A DNA stretch of 64,000 bases from positions 34,264,101 through 34,328,100 of the forward strand of contig CM073321.1 in the NCBI GenBank assembly GCA_037043015.1. Direction: 5' to 3'. This document shows, piece after piece, positions 12,219 to 23,623 of this stretch (position 1 is its first letter; each line of letters opens with the position of its first letter). This DNA is from Bryum argenteum (Eukaryota > Streptophyta > Bryopsida > Bryales > Bryaceae). The translations under genes and the position numbers were made by a program. Under the pieces are notes generated by a model. It did no database searches and had not been told where the DNA came from. It saw only the letters and a list, made by a program, of their open reading frames with translations.

Positions 12219-12982
12219 CCTCTCACCGTAAGAACTTGCTGACGTGTATTCTTGTCCGATTTGACAGCCGAATCGACATGTTTTTGTTAATAAGTGACCG
12301 AATCAGGGTCTCCTAATTGACGGGACAGTTGACTGAATTACATCAATTAGGTCACATATATCCTTGTAGTGAATGCCACCCAAACTTACTTACTACGATG
12401 AAGAAAGTGATCATCCTTGCATGTTTGCGGGTTGCAAGTACAATTATTGGTATTCACTTTGTGACATTCTCGAGGCCAAAGTTTTCCAATGTGGTACATC
12501 TTCACATATTTCTTGCAGGTCGCCAATCTCCAATGTTCCTCCTTTTCTAACTCCCAACCGCTCTCAGCTTTGATGGCCTCATTATCCAAAATCTTGTATT
12601 GCAACTCATGTCTCGCTCCTTTTGGTTTCACTCTCTTTGACGGTGTCTCCTGTAAAACCAACTCCGTCCCCACCAAATCTGCGTTTGCGTTTTCTTTCGC
12701 ACGTGACCTCAAGGTCTCTTGAGAATCAACCTCCATCTTCGTGTTATTGGTCTCCGTCGCCATGAAGAATAGGGAGTATAGAAAATACCCCGAAGATATC
12801 CCAAGTATGCAAAAATTTGATGCAGCAGCTGCAAGTATCGCGCTGACTTCTCCCCGCCACCACAAATGCAGCACACGAGAAGCTAATGCCCACGGTTGTA
12901 GCCCAATTGAGGTGGATGGATTCGAGAAGATGTGAGGGGAAATGAGGCCCAAGGGCCTTTTATCCCCTAATTTTACCAACCC

Positions 12983-13245
12983 TTGAGACCGGCCGCACGG
13001 ACCAGTCGCTCGGCCAATCACGGCCGCGACCGATGGTTGCCCATTTGTCCAGCCGACGGATCCTGGCCGGTCAATCCGGGCGACCGATCGGGGCTAGCCT
13101 ATCATGGCCGCTCGATCTCGCCGACCGATGACGGCCGACCAACGACAGCCGACCGATCTAGGCGGCCGATCCTAGCCGCTCGATCTCGCCAACCGATGAC
13201 GGCCAATCAATCTGGGCGGCCGCTCTGGCGGGCCGCTCCGGGTTT
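12983..13245. repeat. GC-rich GGCCGACCGATC block upstream of the RING gene
   Basis: Repeats of GACCGATC, GGCCGCTCGATCTCGCC and GACGGCC words lie 220-480 bp upstream of the RING gene start. The counterpart in copy B is at 37420-37660. Possible promoter-proximal CpG-rich element. Confidence 0.6.
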
Positions 13246-15889
13246 TTTTTAATTTTCTTTTTAAATTTAAAAAAAAAAAAATTACTGAAATCTTACAAAA
13301 TTTCATAGGATCCTTTTTGATTCCTCAAAGATTTCTGTTATTAGATTCTCAGTGTTAATTACACAATGAAAAAATGAATGCTATGTTGATTTCTAAAATG
13401 CTATATATTCATTATTCATGGAGACATCTTCACTTCAACTTTTGAGATCAAAACCATTTCGAGTCTACTCTATAAAGTGTAAATCTTCACAAAAATAAAG
13501 ATGTTTCGTACATAAGGCATACATTTGGGTCCAAACAGTTTCTTTCTTCTCTATTTTCTTTTTGTAAATTAATCGGCAATTTTCATCATTCCAAGGCAAT
13601 GCTTTCTACCATTAAGTTTCATTTAACATACTTTCTGGTACAACCATAATATTGAGATAAATTTGAAGGGCTTTGTAGTTGGAGATTTCATACTTGCATT
13701 AGCTTTGTAATATGAATTTTCACTTTAATCTGAAAATGATGTATTTTCGTGAATTCTCTTTTGTACGAATACATTATGATCTCGCAATCTATGGGGCTTT
13801 ATGAATCAAACTTTGAGCCACATGATCTACGACTGTAAGTCTATTACAATATTGCATGGTTGAGAATGTCAATTGGGTATCCTCATTTTAATATAGAACC
13901 CTTATTTTGGAAATACGTCATTCTGTTAAAAATAGGCTCTGAGATTGAAGAGTCTAGAATCTTAAATCCTATGTTGAATGTTGAAAATTGTACCAATATA
14001 TTCCTTGCAATAAACGTGTGATTTATCCCATGTCAATAACATCTTCAAACAAAAATGATAAATACAAAACAGATTATTTTGCACATAATAACTATGCGAT
14101 GTAGAAAAGTGCAATTGTTATCCATTTAAAATATAATTGAGAACTACACCATACATACACAAATCCATTATTTCCTTTCCACACACAATTGTGTTTGCAA
14201 AGCTTTGCAATTCCAAAACTAGAATTAAAATGAAATCTATCCCAAATCCCCAAGACCCTAAAACCCTAAAACCGTCAATCCTAAACCCTAGAGGCCTAGA
14301 TAGTAATTCATACATCCTAAATCATAAACTTTAAATCCTATCCACAAGTGATCTTATCCAAGAGATACTCTAAATGAAGAAGTGATGGCTCTTCAAAATA
14401 TTATATTTCCAAATCAATCAATCGAAGTTTCTAATAGAAGAATTATCAATTTTATTTAACATAAATTCTCAGTACTATACGTGTACAAGATCAAATATGA
14501 TTAAAACTTTATAAGCTGATTCCATTATTGCCATATGTTAAAAACTTATAGGGTGGGATATTTTCATAAATTTATTTGTCTCCCTTTTTACTTCTCTTTA
14601 TTTATGATTGCAAAATATAAAACAATAGAAACGTATTTACAATTAAGTACGATTATATGTACTAGGATATAAATATACTCCTAGCTTAGTTCAAGGGTGT
14701 CAAACAAAAAATAGCCAATAATAGAATTAGTTGTTTAAGCACAATGTTTTTTACTACTAAGTACTACTAAATTAGATACACAACGATGGAGTAATTTCCA
14801 AATGCACATCAAATAATATAGACCATAAAATGTGGACAAACTAAGGCCAAAATAGAAAGTCTAAATATTGACAAAGATGGTAAAACCAAAGTTATGAAAA
14901 CTAAATGCTCATACATGCTCACCTACATTTCATATATACTTAGATCTCTCCAATATTAGACATAAGTATACTCTCATAAAGAAATACCTAAAATTTCTGG
15001 AATGTGATAGAAGAGAATTTAGGGCCATTTCAAAGTATACAATAGGGGCCAAGCCATTAATGGGAGCCAATATATGGCAGAATCTCGTTGTGAGAATGGA
15101 TCAATTTTTGACAAAAGTTGGGAGATATAAGAAACGAATGCCAATTCATGGGAGCTTGAAATCCTAGCACTCACCACTAAAGGGGCTACGTCCAATATTT
15201 TTAGAATGATTTTATAATTTCAACCATAGGATCTTGAAGTAGACTACCATCGGTAGTAGTGTGAAATTTTCAACCGTTGGAACATCACTAGATGTGAGAT
15301 CATAACATTTGAAGTTGACTGTAAAACATTTTTTGGCCGTGACGGTAAAAGCCGAATCGGTGGCCGTGGTCGTTTAGGGGTTAAGAGAGGATATTTAAAA
15401 CAAATAAAACTAATGTGTACAAATCAAAAACATGGACTCTAGCTAATAATAAGAATTGGCCCCATGGCCTACGCTCTCCTTCTAGAAATGGGCATCAACT
15501 CCAAAGGGCTTCACAAATGGGAAAATTGGCCCCACTATATTGATTGTTAAATGTCTTCTCCTATTCAAGCCAATTGGGCATAACAACTCAAAAGGTGAGT
15601 GAATTGGCACAGAGATTTGTTGGCCTTCACTCCCCTTGTAAAGAGTTCCTTATTATAGATTTATTTAAAGCCGAGAGTATCTTTGTCATAAGACATTCTC
15701 GTTTCTGACAAAGAGATATTCCCGACATTCCCTTGTCAGAACATTCCTTGTCCATATTTAGACGCCACGTGGTCCATAGAGGCTAAATATAGAAGTGTCA
15801 AAATGCAAATATGTAATGCAGGGAAGTGATCGAAGTTGTGCAAACGGGGAGTTTTGGAGAGAGGCAAGAAGAAGAGGGGGAAGGAGGTA
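13246..15889. other. AT-rich region between divergent cargo genes
   Basis: About 2.6 kb without genes separates the RING gene (leftward) from the CKKYVKMYH gene (rightward), with a GC-rich block at each edge. It holds poly-A/T runs near 13250, a TTTAGGG-like tract, and near 15650-15780 a conserved stretch (TTTATTTAAAGCC, then GACATTC and CACGTGG words) kept in copy B. It likely carries both promoters. Confidence 0.5.
14262..14300. repeat. Interstitial plant telomere-like tract
   Basis: Three or more CCCTAAA-type units (CCCTAAAACCCTAAAACC, then AAACCCTAG). Mirrored tracts are at 35258-35290 and 36553-36585 in copy B, so the tract is part of the transposon and not a fused chromosome end. Confidence 0.65.
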
Positions 15890-16225
15890 CACGGGACGAT
15901 CGATCGACCAATCGCTCGAGTAACCTGGTCGGTCGCCAGGCCGGTCGGCGGTCGCCAGGTCGGTCGGTAGACCGGTTCCCGCTCGCTCGGATCGGTCACC
16001 CGGCATCAGCGGCTTAGATTGACCGATCGATCGCGCCATCGGGCGGCCGAGATTGGCCGATCGGTCGTGCGGCCGCGATCGGTCGTGCGGCCACGATCGG
16101 TCGTGCGGCCGCGATCGGTCGTGCGGCCGCGATCGATCGTACCCATCGATCGAGGCCGCAAGATCGAAGATGTGACCGCTGCCGTCCGGGGTCGGACGGC
16201 CCGTGCGAGCTGACCGATAGCGTCC
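15890..16225. repeat. GC-rich block with an 18-bp tandem repeat
   Basis: GACCGGTCGGTCGCCAGG-type words fill this stretch. At 16059-16130 an 18-bp unit GATCGGTCGTGCGGCCGC is present four times nearly perfectly. The array is absent from copy B, so it expanded after the copies separated. It lies directly upstream of the CKKYVKMYH gene. Confidence 0.7.
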
Positions 16226-16388
16226 GATCCCCCAGTCGGCATAAATAAGAGGGAAGGGGCTCATTCTCCCTCACTCTGGTGAACGGGCTGTACGTTGTGG
16301 CTTTTTTTAAAGCTGCATTGACTGCGTTGCTCGGGTCCTCGTGGGTCACCCACGCCGACGCTGTGCCTACTTGTCGCTGCTCAGAACA

Positions 16389-17602
16389 ACGCCGAAGTTT
16401 TCACGTTTGAGGGGCGAGCCCAAGTCTCCACGACCAAAGGGCAACCCTGCAAAAATGGATTGGGAAGCATATAGTGATCCAAATTGCGTTGCAGAGCCGG
16501 GTTGGCGAGAGGTGAGGGCAGACATTTGGAATTGCACCATGTGCAAAAAGTACGTGAAGATGTATCACATAATGAAGTTATGGCCGCGTCACAAAGCACA
16601 AAAATATGGTCCTTGACGTGAAAGCCCAGTAAAGACTTCAAAAGCGACTGTTTTGCGCACCGATATCATGAAGTCACAATTGCGGTTGGAATCAAGAACA
16701 CAAGGCCAGAACTGATGTTGTATTCTACCATGGCCATAGTTTGGGCTGAAATAGTTCTTCACAAGGATATTGACTGGACCACTGTGATAGGTTTGAACGT
16801 GCATTTATTGGATCGCAGCAACCGATTTATTCCAACAAATTGGATGGGACCAAGCGATTGTTATACTACTTATTCAGAACGTTCAGCTGATATAGATGCC
16901 CAACTTCAACAACATGGAACTCCAAGGGCATATGGGGGCACTAACCAAGATTCAAACCATGACGATTGTGAAGCACCAATATCCTTTGGCACAGGAAGTG
17001 AGAAGTATTACCATGGTAACCACCAATTCGGTACTCATGTGAGTTATATGCCACCCCATCAGGAAAACACGTACGGAGTCAAACGCGAATACGGTAGAGG
17101 TGGATCTAGTTCTAACTACCCATCTCCAATGTATACATGAGGTACACATGGTTTAGGAGGTGAGCAGGGTAGCGGATCCATTGCTCAAGGCAACTCAAGC
17201 CCAACTCATCCTATAAACTCATACAATCGTGGGAACCAATACGGTACAACATTCGGAAGTCCTGATTACCGTAGGCCATCACACCCGAAGGAAATATCCG
17301 AGTATGGAGGCCAATATGATAGAAGATCAGACATCGTTGGCTACTCGAATTTTGGATATGGTCAGAATGCATTCGGGAGTAACGATATACTTTCAGCACC
17401 TTTGCTATCTCTTGAGGACAAAGAGGCGAGGTTCCAACGAGATCTGCAACAAGCCACACTACTAAGTCAGTAGGAATACATTGAACAGCTTGAAGGTAAA
17501 AGGAACTTTAGGCAAACTTACTTGTTTGGAGAATCTTCTCAAGGACCACGTATATACGGCGCTGCGCCAAGTCATAAACATGATGATGAAGACTCGGATT
17601 AA
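16389..17602 (+). pseudogene. CKKYVKMYH-domain, Gly/Tyr/Asn-rich cargo gene, copy A
   Basis: Copy B shows MAPKLSRSRGEAKSP as the probable start. Here that ATG is ACG, and the next ATG (16455) gives MDWEAYSDPNCV. A domain WNCTMCKKYVKMYHIMKLWPR follows, then DHFAHRY-type residues, and LYSTMAIVWAEIVLHKDIDW. The same domain forms the N-terminus of the RING cargo gene. The C-terminal half is low-complexity, rich in Gly, Tyr, Asn, Ser and His (NQYGTTFGSPDYRRP), reminiscent of prion-like domains, ending HKHDDEDSD. A TGA and frameshift follow the zinc-like motif, a TGA follows SPMYT, and a TAG lies near 17471. Function is unknown. Cys/His spacing suggests metal or nucleic-acid binding, which is inference. 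Confidence 0.6.
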
Positions 17603-18549
17603 TCATGACGAAATCATCATACATAGTGTCATTATAGTAAATGTTATGTAGTTTTTTGCAACGCATGATGCCTACATCATTATCGCCTTGCTAGGGGCTA
17701 ATTTTGAAGATCTTGAAATCCATATTTTGTTTATGAATGGATTATTCGTATGTATGACCATATCATATATAAATATATTATGCAATTTGATTATTTCAAG
17801 GGATTTTATCGCGCTGTCTTGTATATTTACTATGAGTTCACTTGGTGGTAATAATTTCTTTTCTTTGGCTTTAAGCCTCTTTTCACGGTTTCACCTAACA
17901 TATGATAAGTTCATCAATTTACACAAAAATGCCATATGTAAGAAAAGTCATATTATGCTTGGCTTGACTATGGACAAACCATTAATAACGCAACTACGCA
18001 AGGTTGATATAATAAAGAAGTTTCATAGTTCATTATACATCCTCAGATGTTGGTCGTCAAGGTATAAAGATATTTTATATTGAAGGTATTAAGTTGGGTA
18101 CATCTTTGGAATTGGGTACATGTTGCAGTGATGAGATGTAAATTATAGACTTTTATGGCTTAAACACTAATGAGAAATGAACAACATACTTGTGAGAATT
18201 GTTAGAAATGATTTTATGCAATACAATAAAAAACCATACATGTGTTTTGAATTTGTTTTACAGAAATTATGGAAGAGAAGTTACTAAGGAGTGAAAAACT
18301 AGATACTTCAAACTAATAAAACCATATATTAATCTGTAAACCAAAATAACAGACAATGGAGAAGAAGTCATTCATTGGAATCATTGCAAGGTATATAAAA
18401 ACAAGAATGTACTTGAAGTACCTACATATAGAAGGCATGTAATACATTTGACTCCAAAAAATTGCCTACATCTACATTAGGACTTCAATGAAGAATCTAA
18501 AAAGCTAATAAAGCCGCAAGAACTACAACAGATGCGCGGAACTAATTTA
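17603..18549. other. Gap between convergent cargo genes
   Basis: AT-rich, no gene. About 255 bp (roughly 18095-18355) are absent from the corresponding part of copy B, where sequence passes directly from the kinase 3' flank to the next shared stretch. That is a small insertion here or a deletion there. Confidence 0.45.
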
Positions 18550-20023
18550 CTAATAATACTTGGTGCGAAAATGATCATTTGGCACCGGCCAATAGAATGA
18601 TTCCATGAAGCGGTTGACAACGTGGGTCAACGTATACTTTGCATCAGCCACCATCTCCAAGTATTGGTCAAAAGCATTTGCCAAGTCTTGATTTGACTAC
18701 CGGTCAGGCCCTGTTGTAATTTGCAAATTCTCGTAGGCCGTCGACATGCTCTACTTATGGATTCGTTGTGCTATCTGTGCCGTAGCAAACTCCTCCAAAG
18801 CGCTATCAAAGAAGGAAGTAACATTTATTTCATCACTCCGTTTGTACAAGTACGCCACCCGAGGATCCACCCAATATCGTGCTTGTAGAGTATCAATTCT
18901 CTCTTTGGGTTTCGTCAACGTGTACAAGGACCTCATTTTATCATCCATGCTCGTGGTTAGCCCCCAATCGCATACACCAATATACACTCGTGATTCATCT
19001 TGAGGAAAGTGAAAAAGTATGTTGTCTGGTGACACATCGTTGTGGAGGTAGTTCATCCGGTGGACTTCACACATGATATGCACTAGAGCCCAAGCAAGCT
19101 CAGTTCCTTTTCTGCAAAACCGAACCAACTACCAAGCTCGAATAAACTCATCATCGGAATGAGGTGTGAGTGCAATATCTCCGTTAACATCATCTCCATA
19201 CTTTGCATCAAGGGCCAACGTCGATTGAATCTACCAATACGTATAGCCTTGGAACTTATTTGAATGAATGGCTATAAAACGAATAACACCTGGATGTTGT
19301 ATCCTCACGGCAAACGCCTCATTCTGATGCTCCACCTTGGCCAAGTCTGGTCATGTCACGGCGTAGTTGGGAGTCTTTGCAGCAAATTCCCAAAACTCTT
19401 CAATGGCCACAACCCCTCTTATGTGAACTTTGGAAATTGTGCCGTAACCTCCTCTTAGACTCTTGTTCTCAAGTTCGATGATACAAGCCGTGCCAAGAAT
19501 TACTATCAAATTATTCATGCGACCCAGCTCCATTAACCTTTCTTCATCCGTGTGCCACCATCCTATGGAGCCGCGCCGGTTTTTATTATCATCGACCTCA
19601 TCGCTTGTTGAAAAGCCTCCCCCTCAATATCACATCCCTGAACCCCTCATCACCCGCTCGATTTGTTCTCTCGTACCTCTTCAATATGTGGACAGCGTTC
19701 CAGAAAGCATCGATTAATCTATCCTCCATTCAATCCGTAAATCCACGCTTATCGGTCTCCGGTCTCCACACCGGATCTTGGAGCACTTCCATCATGAGGT
19801 CCATCATGTCGTCTTTGAATTTGGCAAGAGCTTCCTCTTTGTATCTCACGTATTTGCTGAACAAACGTGAAAGACTGTTGGCCTCATAAAATCGCACCAT
19901 TACATTCTCCCGAAGAAAGTTCTTGCACTTATTGGATGGGTGCTCCCACTTCTCAAAATGTGTAAACGCCCCCGGTCTCCGGCCTCGATTCCCCCCACTG
20001 CCCCCAACCCCATGTTTTGGCAT
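18550..20023 (-). pseudogene. Protein-kinase-like cargo gene (HND/DWG type), copy A
   Basis: The start MPKHGVGGSGGNRGRR at 20023 is followed by FEKWEHPSNKCKNFLRENV and other helical sequence, then a kinase domain. Features are the glycine loop (LRGGYGTISKV), a possible beta-3 Lys (FAAK), HPGVIRF, the catalytic loop YLHNDVSPDNILF (HND in place of HRD), the metal-binding CDWG (DWG in place of DFG), and a C-lobe stretch FDSALEEFATAQIAQRI. APE is replaced by DPR. In-frame stops interrupt it (TGA after NYAV-T, then TAG after YTYW, IRAW, RIHK and GPDR), and the same stops occur in copy B, so it died before the copies separated. The gene would have been a Ser/Thr-type kinase or pseudokinase. The nearest relative in this window is at 57-59 kb. 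Confidence 0.7.
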
Positions 20024-20164
20024 CTTCTTGAAAAGAAAAAAACAAAATCTCCCCCCTTATAACGGAAAGACCTCTTTCCTCCCCAGGATAAGGAGCCAGT
20101 GGATGAAAATTAAAAAAATTTCCAACCTACGGCCACTCCGCACCCCGAAAAGGAAGAAAAGAAG

Positions 20165-20460
20165 TGAGGAGAGTGGAGGACCGGTCGGCCTTATGTAGGC
20201 CGCGGTCGCAAGGCCGACCGGCCGACCTAGATCCGACGGTCGCTGGCCGACCGGCCGGTCGCGACCGATCGAACGACTGACGGAGACCGCTACCGATCGG
20301 ACGGTCGACGCCGACCGCGCCCCATCCGACGGCCGATTGAACCCGCAACCGATTGGACGGCGTGCGGCCAATCAGGTGACCGATCCGTCCGCTGCGACCG
20401 ATCCGACGCCGTCGACCGGTCGGTCGGCCGTGGCCGATCGGACGGTCCTGGGCCGCCCAT
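20165..20460. repeat. GC-rich GACCGATCGGACGG block upstream of the kinase gene
   Basis: CGACCGGCCGACC, GATCGGACGGTC and related words lie 140-440 bp upstream of the kinase start and close to the right end of the hAT element. Fourth block of this kind in copy A. Confidence 0.6.
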
Positions 20461-20642
20461 TACAATCAAATGGTAACCTCCTACACTCACAACAGAACTT
20501 CAACGGCTAAGATGCGACCTCCAATACGATCTGACGGTTAAAAAGTTTACTACTCTCATAGTAATTCCGATTTACCCTCCCAGACGGACGTCCGGACGAA
20601 CGGACGTCCGTCCGACCACAAAAACTCAAAAGACGTCCGGAT

Positions 20643-20653
20643 TGACATCCCTG
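20643..20653 (-). repeat. hAT right terminal inverted repeat
   Basis: TGACATCCCTG on the plus strand. Read inward it is CAGGGATGTCA followed by ATCCGGACGTC, sharing the CCGGACGTC-type subterminal word with the copy B left end (TTCGGACGTCCGG). Flank is attcggac. Confidence 0.75.
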
Positions 20654-20909
20654 ATTCGGACGTGTGGGCCATGGCGAACAAGACGAACAATGCTGGTACG
20701 TTCATTCCTTCTTGGGCAATGAACATCTAGGGCGCAAGAAAGGTTTGGGAAGATTACGGCCGCCCGGTAAAATTGAAGAAGCCACACCAACGTGAAACAG
20801 CGGTTGAAGAAAATAACCGTAAACGATATGAGGTATGGGATTACATGTTCTTTTCTGTTTCTGTTTGGCTTATTTCGCATTGTAGGTCGACGTTTTTCGG
20901 GGAAATTGT

Positions 20910-20930
20910 TTTAGCTCGACTCGAGCTAAA
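20910..20930. repeat. Dispersed palindrome, copy in intron 1
   Basis: Perfect odd palindrome: arm TTTAGCTCGA, centre C, reverse-complement arm. It lies inside the 139-bp intron 1 of the methyltransferase-like gene. Confidence 0.9.
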
Positions 20931-22345
20931 GCCGCATAACATGTTTCCTTATTCGTGTGGCTTTGGTCCAGGCATTCGCGGCTGCTATGGTGAAGAGGTT
21001 CATGAGCATCAACACAAATGCGAGGGACAAGATTGTTAGACCGCGGACCTTCGCAACGAGCTCCTGATAATCACATCACCGGACGACGTCTACGAGTTGT
21101 GGTCGTGGTTCATCACCAACTACGGACTTGGAGAGCTGATCGACCCCAACACCAAGCTCCCATATAATCTGGCAAAAGATTGGGAAACCGCCGCAAAGAA
21201 GTTCACCTTCAACAGGGAGTTCTTCAAGGGTATGGGGCAGCTAGACGTTAAGAACCTCGAGGTGTTGGCGCTGCATTTGTTGAACAAGACTCCAGGTCGG
21301 ACATTGCCTTACCCGAAGGTGGCTGTGAAGAAGCCTGCAAAAAAGTACTTCCAGTGCTTGAGCGCAAAGCAGTGGGTCGAAAATCGGAAGAGGAAGAACA
21401 CTGTCGTAAGGGAATTGCACAACCTGAAGCCCTCGCTCGGTTTGTTCAACTCGGAGTGGCAATTCAATGCCGACAACTGGAAGAAGTTTAAGAAGGACTA
21501 CAATCCGACTTCTCAGACTATGTCCATGCTTCTCTCGGTCCCGGGCGACTCATTCTTCACCCTGTACCACCAAAAACAAACAAAGAATAAGCGTGTAGAA
21601 GAGATTTTGGAATATGCAGCCGAGTTCTTCAAAAAGTTTATGGATGTCAAAGGGACATTTGAACCTCATGCACCGATTGTGTACACGCGACACTTCTTCT
21701 CATCGACATTCAGATTCGGGATTTGGGCAAGGACTACGCATGGAGCCAAACTAACAAGTGTGATATTGGCTTCATTGATTTGCGATCCGTTCATGGAAGT
21801 GGAAGTAGAGTGGACGACACGGAGAGTTTATACTTTCAAAAAATTCTTGATGTATGGGCACACACCGTGACCGATCCTCACATCAAGAATCCCCCGGTTT
21901 GGATGTTGATCACTCCAACGTCGACCGACAGTGCCAGGTAGTGGTGTACGTGGACAATAAGTTTAAGGATGAGTACGCTCGCAAGGCAGCCAACTACATG
22001 CCTTCCAGCAACGAGCGTTTCAATGGCATAGAAGAGGGAAAAGCTTCAGAGAAGCACCAGCTTCCCTTGTTCTTCCTTGTTAAGAAGAGCAGCCACGCAC
22101 GGAATGTGTTGAATACAATTCTACCTGTATTCTATGCTCCAGACGTGCTCCTGTACACAAGGGCCGAGATGTACAGAGAACACGACCTAGGTCTCAGTCA
22201 CTTCGAGTTGCGATTAAAGTTCTATTGTCGTGTGTTGAAGATGTTTTCATCTCCGGGGGGCAAATTTTTATCAATAATGGCTAGGACAAAGCCAATGTTG
22301 GCTGGAATTGTAAGTACCCCGCGCCATTCCTTTTCCATCCGATTA

Positions 22346-22401
22346 TTTAGCTCGAGTCGAGCTAAACGGTCTCATGCTCGTTTAGCTGGAGTCGAGCTAA
22401 A
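22346..22401. repeat. Two dispersed palindromes in intron 2
   Basis: 22346-22366 is a perfect copy with centre G. 22381-22401 has one mismatch (TTTAGCTGGA arm). A decayed half-site TTTAGCTCAACTC is at 22450. All are in intron 2. Confidence 0.9.
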
Positions 22402-23157
22402 TGCTTTCATGCTTTAATCTTTTCATTCTTCGTATTTTGTCCATGGCCATTTAGCTCAACTCAAACTATTTCGTCTTCATCTTCTTATTAGTTGTTGTTT
22501 CCTTTTATAACAGATGTGCGAGACTGAGACGTATGTTGTTCTCCGCGAGAACGAGACAAAGGCTTATGCAAATGCTGCGGCGGACTATCAACATTTGGAC
22601 TACAACGATATCAACGTCGCAGCATACGTGAATCCGGAAGCTAATGCGGGTCCGAAGCCTGTGCTGAAGGGACGGGGAAGGGAAAGAAGAGGAAATCAAA
22701 GAAGAAGTCCACACAGCTTCTTAGCGACAACTCTTCAGCTTCGGAGCACGAACGTGAAGATGAAGGTGGTTCTTCTTCTCCGGCGGGGATGAATGCCCTC
22801 ACTGATTCAACCGTTGCTCTTGTGTCTCCTCCTGCAATTGGGCAAGCGTGGCAATTCCGTCTGGTACTGCTCGTGCTCCCACTCGTGGTCGTGGTAATGT
22901 CTCTTTTTAGGGTCGTGGAAGTGGTCGAGTTTGGTCTTCAACGTCTCGTGGCCGCGGTACAGCACGGGTCCCCCGCGCGAATCCGCTCAGCGTTCTTCTT
23001 CTCGGGCGCAAGCTGGCGAGGCTTCCCGGTCAAGAAGCGATACCGTGCCTCAAGCACAGAGGGCGCTTGAATCTAACTATGGCGCTTGCAATCTCGTCAG
23101 GGACATAGAGAGCCCCCTACTCCAGCGCCTGCGTCGTGTACGACCATCCGGTGAGGA

Positions 23158-23178
23158 TTTAGCTCGAGTCGAGCGAAA
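23158..23178. repeat. Dispersed palindrome near the end of exon 3
   Basis: Arm TTTAGCTCGA, centre G, second arm with one mismatch (TCGAGCGAAA). It lies 30 bp before the CACTA-like terminus. Confidence 0.85.
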
Positions 23179-23566
23179 CGAGCAGTCTCATGGGGTCGTC
23201 GATCTTGCACTATAAGAAAAACCTGTTTTTTGTGATGTCTTGTGTAATGTCTAATGTATTTTGTGATGTCTTACTGTCTTAAAAGATGTCTTCGAAGACA
23301 GGAGGACGTCTGTACGTCTAACGGGCACATTTTGGATTGGAGGGGCATGAAGACATCACCAAACAAAAAGATGTTGGTGAAGACATGGATGTCTTTGAAG
23401 ACATCCCGATAGACATCAAACTGCCACGTTGGCAAGGGATTTTGGACCAGCAAGGTAAAAACGACCAAAATTTAATGTTGGACAGGGTAAAAAGCATTTC
23501 TAATCTTAAAAGAGTAGCTGAATGGGCAGCGGTTTTCAAAAGTAGAAAAAAAACATCACACTTTTG

Positions 23567-23569
<3 letters not shown>

Positions 23570-23615
<46 letters not shown>
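23570..23615. repeat. (TA)n microsatellite
   Basis: About 23 TA units followed by a T run. Confidence 0.95.

Positions 23616-23623
<8 letters not shown>

Larger units (their letters stand above)
10741..12371. mobile_element. Non-autonomous CACTA element inside the RING gene
   Basis: The left end is CACTACAAGGAAATAGGGCC and the right end is ATCCTTGTAGTG, matching 10-nt inverted termini. A 3-bp target duplication AAT flanks it (10738-10740 and 12372-12374). Copy B of the host element holds the unoccupied site near 38247-38252 (GTGGCATCGTTTGG), so insertion postdates the split of the two copies. No transposase is present. Subterminal TTGTCAACT words (10855-10890) and an internal foldback are seen. 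Length is 1,631 bp. Confidence 0.9.
7900..12763 (-). pseudogene. RING-finger / coiled-coil cargo gene, copy A
   Basis: The start is MATETNNTKMEV at 12763, chosen because copy B has the matching ATG. The N-terminal domain includes LATCKKYVKMYHIGKLWPR, CTCNPQTCKDDHFLH, and after the CACTA insertion YFSYTLLCMVYAQLILKQKV. A Pro/Glu/Thr-rich linker, a coiled coil (KDEAxxxLE-type heptads, about 9350-9480), and a conserved VDWTLEIGEGWASYSRFSLH block follow. Next comes a RING: CAVCLHHFGL, then CGHNFHVTC and CLVC, then RFYGMMGIRDLMPPGHEFN. A C-terminal helical domain (MVLAKLEEATIYRTLMPENS) ends at 7900. RING proteins usually act as ubiquitin ligases, but that is inference here. A TAG sits inside the RING in both copies, copy A has a TAG where copy B has CAG (DSW then Q), and the gene is split by the CACTA element at 10741-12371. 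Confidence 0.65.
4140..20653 (+). mobile_element. Giant hAT element, copy A (about 16.5 kb, with cargo genes)
   Basis: The left end starts CAGGGATGTCAC at 4140. The right end, read inward on the minus strand, starts CAGGGATGTCAA at 20653. This is a typical hAT terminal repeat. Inside lie a hAT transposase (+), a RING/coiled-coil gene (-), a CKKYVKMYH-domain gene (+) and a kinase-like gene (-). A second, inverted copy with the same genes in the same order begins exactly at the same terminus (43326) while its flank is unrelated, so the unit behaves as one element. The flanking 8-mers (gatacgac left, attcggac right) do not match, so either the target duplication has decayed or the two ends were recombined. 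A segmental duplication that happens to end at a TIR is the alternative. About 1.6 kb of the length is a nested CACTA insertion. Confidence 0.72.
20672..23215 (+). pseudogene. Possible DNA-methyltransferase-like gene, three exons
   Basis: Start MANKTNNAGTFIPSWAMN, then TAG, then GARKVWEDYGRPVKLKKP. Intron 1 is 20833-20971 and intron 2 is 22310-22513, both GT..AG, each holding the dispersed palindrome. Exon 2 reads RNELLIITSPDDVYELWSWF and further on QTMSMLLSVPG, the place where a DPPW/DPPY motif would be expected. The end of exon 2 and exon 3 read HFELRLKFYCRVLKMFSSPGGKFLSI, KPMLAGI, CETETYVVLRENETKAYANAAADY. That order (carboxyl-side motif I with G-rich turn, then an acidic residue and xxYxxAxxxY) resembles amino-DNA methyltransferases whose motif IV comes first. 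Key residues are degraded and frames shift several times. The tail is Lys- and Arg/Gly-rich. Functional call is tentative; it may be another Rossmann-fold family. Confidence 0.35.

Noticed and set aside
16006-16264. Arg/Asp/Thr repeat protein (RGRTTD units)
   Set aside because: It is a translation of the 18-bp GC-rich tandem repeat in several frames and is absent from copy B.
19635-19650. Third hAT terminus (ACATCCCTG)
   Set aside because: It lies inside the kinase gene, lacks the TGTCA and CGGACGTC context and does not mark a homology break.
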